A stretch of DNA of 64,000 nt from contig NZ_CP045644.1 of the NCBI RefSeq assembly GCF_009498455.1, positions 4,219,001 to 4,283,000 on the forward strand, written 5' to 3'. The stretch is from Variovorax paradoxus (lineage in GTDB: Bacteria > Pseudomonadota > Gammaproteobacteria > Burkholderiales > Burkholderiaceae_C). A model generated the notes under the pieces. That model did not search any database, was not told the origin of the DNA, and was given only the letters and a program-made list of their open reading frames with translations. Below, in pieces: positions 1-8,034 of the stretch (within the stretch, counting starts at the first letter, position 1; the number at the start of each line of letters is the position of its first letter). A program made the position numbers and the translations under genes.

Positions 1-2
1 AC

Positions 3-332
3 TACCGCTTCTTCGATGCGCCCGTGGGCCTGTTCTTCACGGTCGACCGCGAACTCCAGGAAGGCAGCCTGCTGGACTACGGCATGTTCCTGCAGAGCGT
101 GATGGTGGCCGCGCGCGGCCGCAACCTCCACACCTGCCCGCAAGCCGCGTTCCTGAAATTCCATCGCCAGATCGCGGACCTGCTGGACATTCCCGGCGGC
201 CAGATGCTGGTCTGCGGCATGAGCCTGGGCTATGCCGACCCAGCGTCGGTCGAGAACTCGCTCGTCACCGAGCGCGAGCCCGTGTCCGCCTTCACGACCT
301 TCCACGACACCACCAAGGAGACCACCGCATGA
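3..332 (+). CDS. Nitroreductase family protein, C-terminal part (start outside window)
   Basis: About 109 residues of the C-terminal half of an FMN-dependent nitroreductase-like oxidoreductase; the reading frame is open to the left edge of the window, so the start lies outside. The visible part has the family's strand (YRFFDAPVGLFF), the helix carrying LLDYGMFLQSVMVAA, and the late segment VCGMSLGYAD, where 'GxxxGYAD' is typical. Family members reduce nitroaromatics, quinones or flavins with NAD(P)H. The stop overlaps the next gene's ATG by 4 bp (ATGA), so it is translationally coupled to an acyl-CoA synthetase and likely part of one catabolic operon. The substrate cannot be told from this fragment. 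Confidence 0.85.
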   Translation, partial: YRFFDAPVGLFFTVDRELQEGSLLDYGMFLQSVMVAARGRNLHTCPQAAFLKFHRQIADLLDIPGGQMLVCGMSLGYADPASVENSLVTEREPVSAFTTFHDTTKETTA

Positions 333-1981
333 GCGCGCCATCCTATGCACGGGGCCTCGAACGCTGCGCGGCGAATCATGTGCCGCTCACGCCGCTGGGC
401 TTTCTCGACCGCGCGGCGCTCGCGCATCCGAACCGCGCGGCGGTGGTGCACGGCGATCTGACGCGAACCTGGGCGCAGACGCGCGAGCGCTGCCACCGCC
501 TGGCGTCCGCGCTGGCGATGCGGGGCATCGCGCCGGGCGACACGGTGTCGGTGCTCGCGCCCAACACGCCGGCCATGCTCGAGGCCCACTTCGGCGTTCC
601 GCTGGCCGGCGCGGTGCTCAACGCGATCAACCATCGCCTGGACGCCGAAGGCATCGCGTTCATCCTGCGCCACGGCGAGTGCAAGTTGCTGCTGGTCGAT
701 CGCGAGTTCGCCGCCACGGTGGCCGCTGCATTGAAGCTGCTCGACCGTGCGCCCGCGGTCATCGACATCAACGATCACCTCGCACCGCCCGGCGAACGTA
801 TCGGCGAGACCGACTACGAATCGCTGCTGGCGAGCGGAGACCCGGACTTTGCCGGCCGGTGGCCCGGCGACGAGTGGCAACCCATTGCGCTGAACTACAC
901 CTCCGGCACCACCGGAGACCCCAAGGGCGTGGTAGCAAGCCACCGCGGCACCTACCTCATGAGCCTGCTGCAGATCACGAACTGGGCGATGCCGCGCGCG
1001 CCGACGTATCTGTGGACCCTGCCCATGTTCCACGCGAACGGCTGGTGCTTCACCTGGGCCGTGACGGCCGCCGCAGGCACCCATGTCTGCCTGCGCCGGG
1101 TGTCCGCCGACGCGGTGCTGGAGGCCATCGAACGGCACCCGATCGATCACCTCTGCGCAGCGCCCGTCGTGATGGCGATGCTCGCGGACGCGGCGAAAGA
1201 CATCCGGCTGCCGCGCCCCGTGCGCGTGCTCACGGCCGGCTCGCCGCCGCCCCTCGCCGTGCTGAATGCAGTGCTGGCGATGGGCTTCGACGTGGAGCAC
1301 GTCTTCGGCATCACGGAAGTGTCGGGCACGCCGGTGAGTTGCGTGTGGCAGGACGGCTGGGACGATCTGGCGCCCGCCGAGCAGGGCGCGCTGCGCGTGC
1401 GCCAGGGCGTGCGCGCCGCCATGTTCGAAGGCCTCATGGTCGGCGACGCCGACACGCTCGCGCCCGTCGTGCCCGACGGCAAATCGACGGGCGAGCTCAT
1501 GCTGCGCGGCAACACCGTGATGATGGGCTACTTCAAGAACGAGGCGGCCACGCGCAAGGCGCTCGCCGATGGCTGGTTCCGCACCGGCGACGTCGCCGTC
1601 CTGCATGCCAACGGGTATGCGCAGATCACCGACCGGTCGAAGGACGTGATCATCTCGGGCGGCGAGAACATCTCGTCGGTCGAAATCGAGGACGTGGTCC
1701 ATGGACACCCGGCGGTGCTGCATGCCGCCGTGGTGGCGCAGCCCGACCCCAAGTGGGGCGAGGTGCCGTGCGTGTTCATCGAGCTCAAAACCGGTGTCGC
1801 CGCGCCCACCGAACAAGAGATCATTTCGTTCTGCCGCGAGCGGCTGGCGCACTTCAAGTGTCCGCGCCGCGTGATCTTCACGCCCTTGCCGAAGACGGCC
1901 ACGGGAAAGATCCAGAAGTTCCGCCTGCGCCAGCAGGCCGGAAGCCAGGACGCCATCACGCGGCTCGCAAGCCATGGCTGA
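329..1981 (+). CDS. AMP-forming acyl-CoA synthetase (fatty acid/aryl acid--CoA ligase family)
   Basis: A 550-residue ANL-superfamily adenylate-forming ligase that would activate a carboxylic acid to its acyl-CoA through an acyl-AMP. The phosphate-binding loop YTSGTTGDPKG lies at about residues 190-200. The downstream hinge region GWFRTGDVA and the C-terminal lysine motif PKTATGKIQK (about 520-530) are present, so both subdomains look complete. It most resembles medium-chain fatty-acyl-CoA synthetase and 3-methylmercaptopropionyl-CoA ligase-type enzymes (recalled from family knowledge). It sits in an operon: a 4-bp overlap with the nitroreductase before it and an 8-bp overlap with the MaoC hydratase after it. 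That points to CoA-dependent degradation of an acid; the acid is unknown. Confidence 0.92.
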   Translation: MSAPSYARGLERCAANHVPLTPLGFLDRAALAHPNRAAVVHGDLTRTWAQTRERCHRLASALAMRGIAPGDTVSVLAPNTPAMLEAHFGVPLAGAVLNAINHRLDAEGIAFILRHGECKLLLVDREFAATVAAALKLLDRAPAVIDINDHLAPPGERIGETDYESLLASGDPDFAGRWPGDEWQPIALNYTSGTTGDPKGVVASHRGTYLMSLLQITNWAMPRAPTYLWTLPMFHANGWCFTWAVTAAAGTHVCLRRVSADAVLEAIERHPIDHLCAAPVVMAMLADAAKDIRLPRPVRVLTAGSPPPLAVLNAVLAMGFDVEHVFGITEVSGTPVSCVWQDGWDDLAPAEQGALRVRQGVRAAMFEGLMVGDADTLAPVVPDGKSTGELMLRGNTVMMGYFKNEAATRKALADGWFRTGDVAVLHANGYAQITDRSKDVIISGGENISSVEIEDVVHGHPAVLHAAVVAQPDPKWGEVPCVFIELKTGVAAPTEQEIISFCRERLAHFKCPRRVIFTPLPKTATGKIQKFRLRQQAGSQDAITRLASHG

Positions 1982-2420
1982 GTGCGAAGCCGCCGCAGCC
2001 CTGGCGCCGGTCGCGCCCGGCTACCGCTTCTCGCGACCCCACACCTTCGACGAAGCGCAGGTGCGTGCCTTCGCGCTGGCGGCGGGAGACGAGAACCCGC
2101 TGCACCACGATGCGGCGTTTGCACAGGGCACGCGCTTCGGCGGCCTGATCGCCAGCGCGACCCACACCACCTCGCTGCTCATGGGGCTGACCGCCAGCCA
2201 CTTCGCCACGAAAGGGAAGGTGCTGGGCATGAACTTCTCGGTCGACCTGCTGCGTCCCGTGCGGGCGAGCGAGACCGTGCTCATCGAGTGGTGCGTGACG
2301 TCGATGGCCGCGCATGCGAAGGGCGGCTGCGTCCTCGAATTGCAAGGTGCGATCAAGAGCGCGGACGACCGGACCAGCGTGCTCGCGCAAGGGACGGTGC
2401 TTTTCACGCCCGCCGCCTGA
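1974..2420 (+). CDS. MaoC-like (R)-specific enoyl-CoA hydratase family protein
   Basis: A 148-residue single hot-dog-fold protein of the MaoC dehydratase family. The hydratase-2 motif is visible: Asp39 and His44 in GDENPLHHD, followed by a Gly-rich turn (RFGGLIAS). These are the catalytic Asp/His of (R)-enoyl-CoA hydratases, which add water across a 2-enoyl-CoA. The start ATG lies inside the end of the acyl-CoA synthetase gene (8-bp overlap), so the two are probably co-translated and act on successive CoA thioesters. Last gene of the + strand operon; a hairpin follows at 2454-2481 before the convergent genes. Confidence 0.88.
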   Translation: MAECEAAAALAPVAPGYRFSRPHTFDEAQVRAFALAAGDENPLHHDAAFAQGTRFGGLIASATHTTSLLMGLTASHFATKGKVLGMNFSVDLLRPVRASETVLIEWCVTSMAAHAKGGCVLELQGAIKSADDRTSVLAQGTVLFTPAA

Positions 2421-2453
2421 GCGCGTTGCGCGCCAGCGCCTCGTGCGGCGGCA

Positions 2454-2481
2454 GCCCGGCCTCTGCGAAATGCGGCCGGGC
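2454..2481. terminator. Hairpin between convergent operons
   Basis: A perfect 8-bp inverted repeat, GCCCGGCC (2454-2461) and GGCCGGGC (2474-2481), with a 12-nt loop. It lies in the 72-bp gap between the MaoC gene (+) and the NTF2-like gene (-). There is no clear T-run on either side, so if it terminates transcription it is not a textbook intrinsic terminator. The position between converging transcripts is the main support. Confidence 0.4.
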
Positions 2482-2492
2482 CTCGCGCTGCT

Positions 2493-2975
2493 TCAGATCA
2501 ACCCCAGCGCTCGCAGCTTCGCATCGGCCGCGGAGTAGGGCCGCTCGCACACGATCTTGTCGCTGCCCGGTGCGAACTCGAAGGTCGCGGCCATGCGGAT
2601 GCGGAATTTCCGGCCGGTCGCGTCGAACACCTTGCCGTTGGCATGCAGCGGGCCGAGGTGCGTTCCGCTGAGCCAGAACTCGACCAGCACGGTGTGCTGG
2701 TCGGCGGCGATGGCGATGATCTCGTTGGCCAGGTCGGGAAACGGCGTGCGCGAGCTGCTGAAATAGCCGCGCACTTCCTCCTCGCCGTCGAACACCACGC
2801 CGCTTCCGTGCATCTCGTAGCGCGGATGCTGGAACGTGTCGATCACCGCATCCCACTCCTGCGTGCATTCGAGCGCCATGTGGTCGCGCACGGTCTGGAT
2901 GCGTGCCGCCTGAAGCGTTGCTGTGTCCACGGGGTCTCCTGCTGTTTGTCGAATGGGTTGAACCGCGACCGTCAT
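2493..2975 (-). CDS. NTF2-like (SnoaL-type) small fold protein
   Basis: A 160-residue protein of the NTF2-like superfamily (SnoaL/ester cyclase-like), a cone-shaped fold used by cyclases, hydratases and isomerases and by non-catalytic binding proteins. Typical elements are an N-terminal helix with HMALECTQEWDAV, the aromatic strand PRYEMHGSG, and strand segments TVLVEFWLSGTH and FRIRMAATFEF. The ATG at 2975 was chosen because it overlaps the preceding VOC gene's stop by 4 bp (ATGA); an upstream in-frame start exists but lies inside that gene. It is the last gene of the LacI-containing operon. Function unknown; a second NTF2-like gene follows a VOC gene at 33640. Confidence 0.8.
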   Translation of the reverse strand: MTVAVQPIRQTAGDPVDTATLQAARIQTVRDHMALECTQEWDAVIDTFQHPRYEMHGSGVVFDGEEEVRGYFSSSRTPFPDLANEIIAIAADQHTVLVEFWLSGTHLGPLHANGKVFDATGRKFRIRMAATFEFAPGSDKIVCERPYSAADAKLRALGLI

Positions 2976-3526
2976 GGCGTGGGCGCGGCGGCGTTTGCGC
3001 CCATGCGGCGGATCGGGTCCTTGCCGTCCCATCCCTGGGCTGCGCGCCGGATCTCGCGGAAGTACTCACCCTTGCCGCCGGCCATCTCGGAGATTTCGAA
3101 CATGCCGCCGGGCAGGTCGGGATGGACGAAGTAGGCGAAGCGCCCGCGCATCCCCATGCGGCCGCTGTGGCCCTCGACGTAGCCCATCGACAGCAGGTGC
3201 TGCACGGCCGGGTCGAAGCCGTCGTCGGTCCAGTAGGCCAGGTGCTGGGCGCCTTCGCCGCCGCGGCGCAGTGAATCGAGGTAGAGCGACGGCGCGTCGT
3301 CGCGCTGCTGGATCAGTTCGATCTGCAGGTCGCCGGAATTGGCCAGCGCAATGGACAGCCGTGGCAGGCGCGAGGGCTTGCCGTAGTAATTGAACTCGGT
3401 GGTGCCGACTTCTTCCTTGTAGAACCACGGCCCCACGCCCAGCGTGCGGGACCAGTGGGCCATGGCCTTCTCGATGTCGTGGACGACATAGCCGACCTGG
3501 CGTGCGCCGCCGAACAGCATGCTCAT
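2972..3526 (-). CDS. VOC (glyoxalase/bleomycin resistance) family protein
   Basis: A 184-residue vicinal-oxygen-chelate protein. The first beta-alpha-beta module begins at QVGYVVHDIEKAMAHW and the second at HLAYWTDDGFDPAVQHL, and the metal-type C-terminal segment FEISEM is present. VOC proteins include extradiol dioxygenases, glyoxalase I, methylmalonyl-CoA epimerases and isomerases; the short length and the GVGPWF segment suggest an epimerase/glyoxalase-like member rather than a ring-cleavage enzyme. It is translated in an operon: 40 bp after an SDR gene and coupled by ATGA to the NTF2-like gene. Confidence 0.82.
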   Translation of the reverse strand: MSMLFGGARQVGYVVHDIEKAMAHWSRTLGVGPWFYKEEVGTTEFNYYGKPSRLPRLSIALANSGDLQIELIQQRDDAPSLYLDSLRRGGEGAQHLAYWTDDGFDPAVQHLLSMGYVEGHSGRMGMRGRFAYFVHPDLPGGMFEISEMAGGKGEYFREIRRAAQGWDGKDPIRRMGANAAAPTP

Positions 3527-3566
3527 TGAATGGACTCCTTGGTGCCTTGGTGCCTTGGTGGTGCGC

Positions 3567-4337
3567 TCAGCGCATGTACGCGCCGCCGTTGACGTCGAGC
3601 GTGGCGCCCGTCATGAAGGACGACAGGTCGGACGCCAGGTAAAGGCATGCGCCCGCAATGTCTTCGGGCTGGCCGACCCGGGCCAGCGGGAATGTCTTGC
3701 CCAGCGCGTGCTTGTTGTCGTCGGAGTTCGCGCCGCGCGAGAAGTCCGTCATGATCAAGCCGGGCGTGACGGCGTTGGCGCGCACGCCCTGCGGGCCCAG
3801 CTCCTTGGCGATGGCGCGCATGAAGCCCAGCACGCCGGCCTTGGCGGCGCAGTAGTGGCTGCCGCCGAACACGCCGCCGCCTTGCTGCGCGGACATCGAC
3901 GAGATGCAGATGATCGAGCCGCTGCGCTGCGCGACCATGGTGGGGATCACGCACTGCGCCATCTGCAGCGTGCCGCGCAGGGCGATCGACACGACCTGTT
4001 CGAAGTCCTCGGCGCTCACTTCGAGCACGCTGCGCTTTTGCGTGATGGCGGCGTTGTTCACCAGCACATCGATGCGGCCGGCCCATTGCAGGACGCGCGC
4101 CACCGCGGACGCGCAGGCGCCGGCATCGCGCACGTCGCAGCCGATCCCGATGTGTTCCGGCCCGATCGACCGGGCCGCTGCCTGTGCCTCTTCTTCGTCC
4201 AGGTCGAGCAGCGCCACCCGGGCACCGTGCCGGGCGAACAGCCGCGCCGTCGCCAGGCCGATGCCGCGCGGGCGCGAGGCGCCGGTGATCAGGGCGACGC
4301 GACCCTGCAGCAGCGTGAGGAGGGCGGCGTCACTCAT
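3567..4337 (-). CDS. SDR family NAD(P)-dependent oxidoreductase
   Basis: A 256-residue classical short-chain dehydrogenase/reductase. The cofactor loop is TGASRPRGIG near the N-terminus, with two extra residues compared with the usual TGxxxGIG. NNAAI marks the central strand, the catalytic Tyr-Lys pair is in HYCAAKAG, and the C-terminal LDVNGG closes the fold. An acidic residue after the second strand (ALLDLDEEE) favours NAD(H). The start overlaps the end of the Bug gene by 8 bp. Probably oxidises or reduces a hydroxyl/keto group of the compound handled by this operon; which one is not visible. Confidence 0.88.
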   Translation of the reverse strand: MSDAALLTLLQGRVALITGASRPRGIGLATARLFARHGARVALLDLDEEEAQAAARSIGPEHIGIGCDVRDAGACASAVARVLQWAGRIDVLVNNAAITQKRSVLEVSAEDFEQVVSIALRGTLQMAQCVIPTMVAQRSGSIICISSMSAQQGGGVFGGSHYCAAKAGVLGFMRAIAKELGPQGVRANAVTPGLIMTDFSRGANSDDNKHALGKTFPLARVGQPEDIAGACLYLASDLSSFMTGATLDVNGGAYMR

Positions 4338-5301
4338 TGCTGATGTTCGCGGCCTTGGCGATCTGCTTCCAGCCCTCGATGTCCGCGGCGGTCATGGTGC
4401 GCAGCTCGTCGCCGCCGACGAAGGCGGCGGTGATGCCCAGGTCGAGCAGGCGGGTCTTCACGTCGGGCATCTCGAGCACCTGCTTGAGCGCGGCGGACAG
4501 CTTGCTCACGATGGGCTTGGGCGTGCCCGCCGGTGCGTACAGCGCCCAGCGCAGTGCGCCCATGCGCTTGCCCGCGAAATCGATGCCCTCGTCGTCGTAG
4601 CTCGACACGTCGGGCAGGCTGGGCGAGCGCGAGGTGCAGGCGGTGATCGCCTTCACCTTGCCGGACTTCACCATCGGCGAGCCCGACGCCATGTCCACGT
4701 AGGCCAGCTTGACGTGGCCGCCCAGCATGTCGGTCTGGATCTGCACCACCGACTTGTAGGGGATGTGGCTCATCTGCGCCTGCGTGCGCAGGTTGAACAG
4801 CTCCCCACAGAAATGGCCGGTCGAGGCGATGCCCCAGCTGGCGTACTGCACGCTGCCCGGCGACTTTTTGGCCAGCGCGATGAGCTCCTTGGCGTTGTTC
4901 GCCGGAAAGTCGTTGGTCGCGATGAGCAGGATCGAGGCGGTGCCGACCTGTCCGATGGGCGCGAAGTCCTTGACCGAGTCGTACGAGAGCTTGGGGTTGC
5001 TCGCGGGCAGCAGCACGTGCGTGGTCGCGCCGCCGATGCCGATCGTGTAGCCGTCGGCAGGTGCCTTGGCGACGAAGTCGGTGGCGATGGCGCCGCTGGC
5101 GCCCGGCTTGTTGTCCATCACGAAGACGCCCTTGACGAGCGGCGCCATCTTGTCGGCCAGCAGCCGCCCGAGCGCGTCGCCGCCGCTGCCCGCCGCCGAG
5201 ATCAGGACGAAGCGGATCGGCCGCGTCGGATAGTCCGCGGGCGTTTCGGCACGGGCGGCGAACGCGAGGCCCGCGAGCGCTGCAATCCACAGTTTGCGCA
5301 T
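4330..5301 (-). CDS. Bug-family (TctC-like) periplasmic solute-binding protein
   Basis: A 323-residue tripartite tricarboxylate transporter receptor-type binding protein. It has a Sec signal peptide (MRKLWIAALAGLAFAARA, likely cut after ARA), then the family opening YPTRPIRFVLISAAGSGGD, the loop DNKPGASGAIATD, and the late segment LPDVSSYDDEG. Bug proteins bind small organic acids, amino acids or amides in the periplasm. No TctA/TctB membrane subunits are encoded nearby, as is common for orphan Bug genes in Burkholderiales. It is the fourth gene of the operon, between two SDR genes, so its ligand is probably the operon's substrate. Confidence 0.92.
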   Translation of the reverse strand: MRKLWIAALAGLAFAARAETPADYPTRPIRFVLISAAGSGGDALGRLLADKMAPLVKGVFVMDNKPGASGAIATDFVAKAPADGYTIGIGGATTHVLLPASNPKLSYDSVKDFAPIGQVGTASILLIATNDFPANNAKELIALAKKSPGSVQYASWGIASTGHFCGELFNLRTQAQMSHIPYKSVVQIQTDMLGGHVKLAYVDMASGSPMVKSGKVKAITACTSRSPSLPDVSSYDDEGIDFAGKRMGALRWALYAPAGTPKPIVSKLSAALKQVLEMPDVKTRLLDLGITAAFVGGDELRTMTAADIEGWKQIAKAANISNE

Positions 5302-5339
5302 GGTGTTGTCTCCTTCTTTGGGATGGTTCGGATACCGAC

Positions 5340-6122
5340 CTACAGGGACAGGCCGCCGTCGACCACCAGCTCCAGGCCCGTCACGTAGCTGGATTCATCG
5401 GAGGCGAGGAACAGCGCCGCATTCGCCACGTCCCACGCCGTGCCCTGGCGGCCCATGGGGCAGCGCGCGTTGCGCATCTCGCGGCCCGCCTGCGCCTCCT
5501 TCTCGTCCTTGAAGAGGGCGGCGGCATGCGGGGTGTCGATCAGGCCCGGCACGATCACGTTGCAGCGCACCTGGTGCTGCGCGTACTGGCGGGCCACGAC
5601 GCGCGTCATGTGGTTCAGCGCCGCCTTGGAGGTGCTGTACGACAGGAACTGCATCGGGCTCCACTTGCGGCTGGCGATGGAGGAGATGTTGATGATGGAG
5701 CCGCCGCCCTGGCGGATCATGTGCGGCACCACCTCGCGCGCCGTGAGCATGGGGCCCTTGAGGTTGATGGCGTGCACGCGGTCCCAGGACTCTTCCGTGA
5801 CCTCGATCAACTCGCCGAACTCCTCGATGCCGACGTTGTGGTGCAGCACGTCGATGCGGCCGAAGCGCGCGATGCAGTGCGCCACCATCTGCCGGATCTG
5901 CTCGCTGCTGCGCACATCGGCCTCGAAGGCTTCGGCGATGCCGCCGATGGCCTCGATGCGGCGCACTGACGCCGCCGCCGCTTCCGGCGAACGGTCCGCG
6001 CAGACCACCGTCGCGCCGTGGCGTGCGAACGTGACGGCGCAGGCGGCGCCGTTGCTGATGTCGCCGCCGATGGAGCCGGCGCCGACCACGAGGACCACCT
6101 TGTCCTTCAGGCGCTGCGTCAT
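5340..6122 (-). CDS. SDR family oxidoreductase
   Basis: A 260-residue classical SDR. The cofactor loop reads VGAGSIGGDISNG, a stretched variant of TGxxxGIG. HHNVGIEEFG replaces the usual NNAG strand, and the catalytic pair is in SYSTSKAAL; the C-terminal VVDGG is normal. CADRSPEA after the second strand suggests NAD(H) preference. The ATG overlaps the LacI stop by 4 bp (ATGA), so the regulator and this enzyme are translationally coupled. It is one of two SDRs in this operon, perhaps acting on successive alcohol/ketone steps. Confidence 0.87.
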   Translation of the reverse strand: MTQRLKDKVVLVVGAGSIGGDISNGAACAVTFARHGATVVCADRSPEAAAASVRRIEAIGGIAEAFEADVRSSEQIRQMVAHCIARFGRIDVLHHNVGIEEFGELIEVTEESWDRVHAINLKGPMLTAREVVPHMIRQGGGSIINISSIASRKWSPMQFLSYSTSKAALNHMTRVVARQYAQHQVRCNVIVPGLIDTPHAAALFKDEKEAQAGREMRNARCPMGRQGTAWDVANAALFLASDESSYVTGLELVVDGGLSL

Positions 6123-7180
6123 GGGGCGGTTCTCGTTGTCTTGCGGGCAGTGACGGCACCGGTGGCTGCCTTGGCGACCGGGCCGCAGGATTCGCGCAGC
6201 ACCATCTGCGTGGTCAGAAGAATGCGTTCCTGCTCGAGCGGTGCCGTGCTGTCCAGTCGCCGCAGCAGCAGTTCGGCCACCGCGGTGCCGACCGCTTCCA
6301 GGTCCCAGGTCAGCGAGGTGATCGCCGGACTGAAAAGCTGCGACAGGTCGGTGTCGCCGATGCTGACGACGCTGACGTCATCGGGCGCCAGGCGGCCCGA
6401 GTGGCGCAGCGCCTGCAGCACGCCCGACAGGATGCGGGTGCCCAGGCAGAGGAAGGCCGTGGGCGCCGCGGGCGAACCCAGCAGCGAGAGGGCCTCGCTG
6501 AAGGCGAAGTCCATCGCCGATTTCTCCGCGCGGATCAGCTTCGGGTCTGGCTGCAGGCCGCGCTCCGCGAAGGCGTCCCGGTAGCCCACGATGCGCTCGC
6601 GGCCCGGGCGCAGCACGCTGCCGGGCGTGAGCAGCGCGATGCGCGTGTGGCCCAGGTTCAGCAGGTAGCGCGTGGCTTGAAGGGCGCCGTGGTAATGGTC
6701 GACGTGCACGCCCGCGTTGTCCCCCTGGAAGTCGCGGTCCAGCGCGATCACCGGGCCGTCCGCCGCCAACTGGTCGAGGTACGCCGGGGCTTCCTCTTGG
6801 CAGGGGCCGAGGATGAGTCCGTCGACGCGCCGGCGCCGGAACAGGTCGACCAGCGTCTTCTCCCGCTGGCCGTCGTTGTGGGTGCTGGCCACCAGCAGTG
6901 CATAGCCGGCCGTCAGCAGCCGCGATTCGACCGCCGTGATGATCCGCGCATACAGGGGGTTGGCCAGGTCCGACACCAGCAGCCCGACCACGCCTGTGGA
7001 GCGGGTTCGCATGCTCTGCGCCACCGCGTCGGGGGTGTAGCCGAGGTCGCGTGCCGCCTTGGTGACCGCGGCGATGGCCTGTTCGCTGACACGCCCCGTG
7101 CGGTTCAGCGCGCGCGACGCGGTGCCGATGGCCACGCCGGCGGCCTTGGCCACTTCGCGGATGGTCACCTTGGCCTTCAT
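6119..7180 (-). CDS. LacI family transcriptional regulator
   Basis: A 353-residue LacI/GalR regulator. The N-terminal helix-turn-helix starts at VTIREVAKAAGVAIGTASRALN (first ~24 residues), followed by the hinge helix region YTPDAVAQSMRTRSTGVVG. A periplasmic-binding-protein-like effector domain fills the rest (VGLLVSDLANPLYARI, LILGPCQEE, TPGSVLRPGRERIVGY). The ATG at 7180 gives the canonical N-terminus and overlaps the CMD-family gene's stop (ATGA). Unusually, the regulator sits inside the operon it probably controls, as gene two of seven. A perfect LacI-type palindrome lies upstream of the first gene (7821-7830). Confidence 0.93.
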   Translation of the reverse strand: MKAKVTIREVAKAAGVAIGTASRALNRTGRVSEQAIAAVTKAARDLGYTPDAVAQSMRTRSTGVVGLLVSDLANPLYARIITAVESRLLTAGYALLVASTHNDGQREKTLVDLFRRRRVDGLILGPCQEEAPAYLDQLAADGPVIALDRDFQGDNAGVHVDHYHGALQATRYLLNLGHTRIALLTPGSVLRPGRERIVGYRDAFAERGLQPDPKLIRAEKSAMDFAFSEALSLLGSPAAPTAFLCLGTRILSGVLQALRHSGRLAPDDVSVVSIGDTDLSQLFSPAITSLTWDLEAVGTAVAELLLRRLDSTAPLEQERILLTTQMVLRESCGPVAKAATGAVTARKTTRTAP

Positions 7181-7797
7181 GCCGCCACCTTCGCTTGCGC
7201 AAGCGGGGCAGAAAAGCGCTCCGCGCCTGGCTCCAGCGGCACGGCGGCGCTGTTCAGAAAAAAGGCAGCCATGTGATAGAAGCTCGACGCGAAGATGAGC
7301 TCGATCACCTGCGCCTGCGGCCAGCCCGCGCAAAGGGACTGCCAGGTCTGATCGGACACCGTGGAATGGCGGTGCAGCTCGTCCACCATCCGGACGATCA
7401 GGCGTTCCTTGTCGGTCCATCGCGTCGGCGACAGCGCGTGCCAGTCGTCGCTTTCGGTGAGCTCGCGGACCTGCACGGCATCGAGCCCGCATTTCTCTGC
7501 GTAGATGCTGACATGCATCCCCCACTCGTACTCGGACCGCGTGAGCGCGCCGGTGCGGATGATCGCGATCTCGCGGTCGCGCTCGGGCAGCGCGCACTGG
7601 AACAGCACCACATGCGCCATGGCCTGGAAAGCCGGACCGAGCTTGCTGTGATTCGCGAGCGCCAGCCGGAGGTTCAACGGCGACAGGCCTTTGAACGCGG
7701 TGCTTTGTATCGCCGCCGCGACCTCGGGTTCGTAGGGCGGTGGCCGCAACGGCAGCCGTGCGGAAGGTGCAGGAGAGAGGAATGCGGCGCCGGTCAT
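7177..7797 (-). CDS. Carboxymuconolactone decarboxylase (CMD)-family protein
   Basis: A 206-residue all-helical protein of the CMD/AhpD-like family. The core YEWGMHVSIYAEKCGL resembles the E-x-x-x-C-x-x-H segment of the family, but the peroxidatic Cys-x-x-Cys of AhpD is absent (Trp-Gly-Met before the His), so a hydroperoxide reductase role is unlikely. The segment TRWTDKERLIVRMVDELH and the C-terminal helix IELIFASSFYHMAAFF are typical. The ATG at 7797 was chosen: it removes a promoter-like, non-family N-terminal extension and places the start 23 bp from the palindrome. First gene of the operon; may act as a decarboxylase/lactonase-like enzyme on the operon substrate. Confidence 0.82.
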   Translation of the reverse strand: MTGAAFLSPAPSARLPLRPPPYEPEVAAAIQSTAFKGLSPLNLRLALANHSKLGPAFQAMAHVVLFQCALPERDREIAIIRTGALTRSEYEWGMHVSIYAEKCGLDAVQVRELTESDDWHALSPTRWTDKERLIVRMVDELHRHSTVSDQTWQSLCAGWPQAQVIELIFASSFYHMAAFFLNSAAVPLEPGAERFSAPLAQAKVAA

Positions 7798-7820
7798 GGC
7801 CCAAGTTTGAAGCGGGCGTG

Positions 7821-7830
7821 GAAACGTTTC
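7821..7830. promoter_or_regulatory. LacI-type operator candidate (perfect palindrome)
   Basis: GAAACGTTTC is a perfect 10-bp palindrome with the central CG typical of LacI/GalR operators, and the flanks add one more matched pair (T at 7819, A at 7832). It lies 23 bp upstream of the first gene of the operon that encodes a LacI regulator. A shorter palindrome, GAACGTTC, is present at 7945-7952 in the same divergent spacer and might be a second, weaker site. Confidence 0.6.
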
Positions 7831-8034
7831 TACAGTGATAACCCTGAAGAGTTGCGGATACAGAGCGCGCTCAGGAATCGAATCAAAAACGAAAAAGAGA
7901 AAACGGTTCCACACCGGGCGATGGGCCGATGGCGTGACATTTGGGAACGTTCTTCACCGTGGCGATGTACGCGGCGCCGTGCAGCCGGGCGTTGGTGACG
8001 CATCGGGGCTATTTCTTGCCCCCAAGGAGTTGAA

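Noticed and set aside
7945..7952. GAACGTTC as a second LacI operator
   Set aside because: Eight-bp palindromes are frequent by chance and the flanks do not match; it is mentioned only as a weak candidate beside the 10-bp site.
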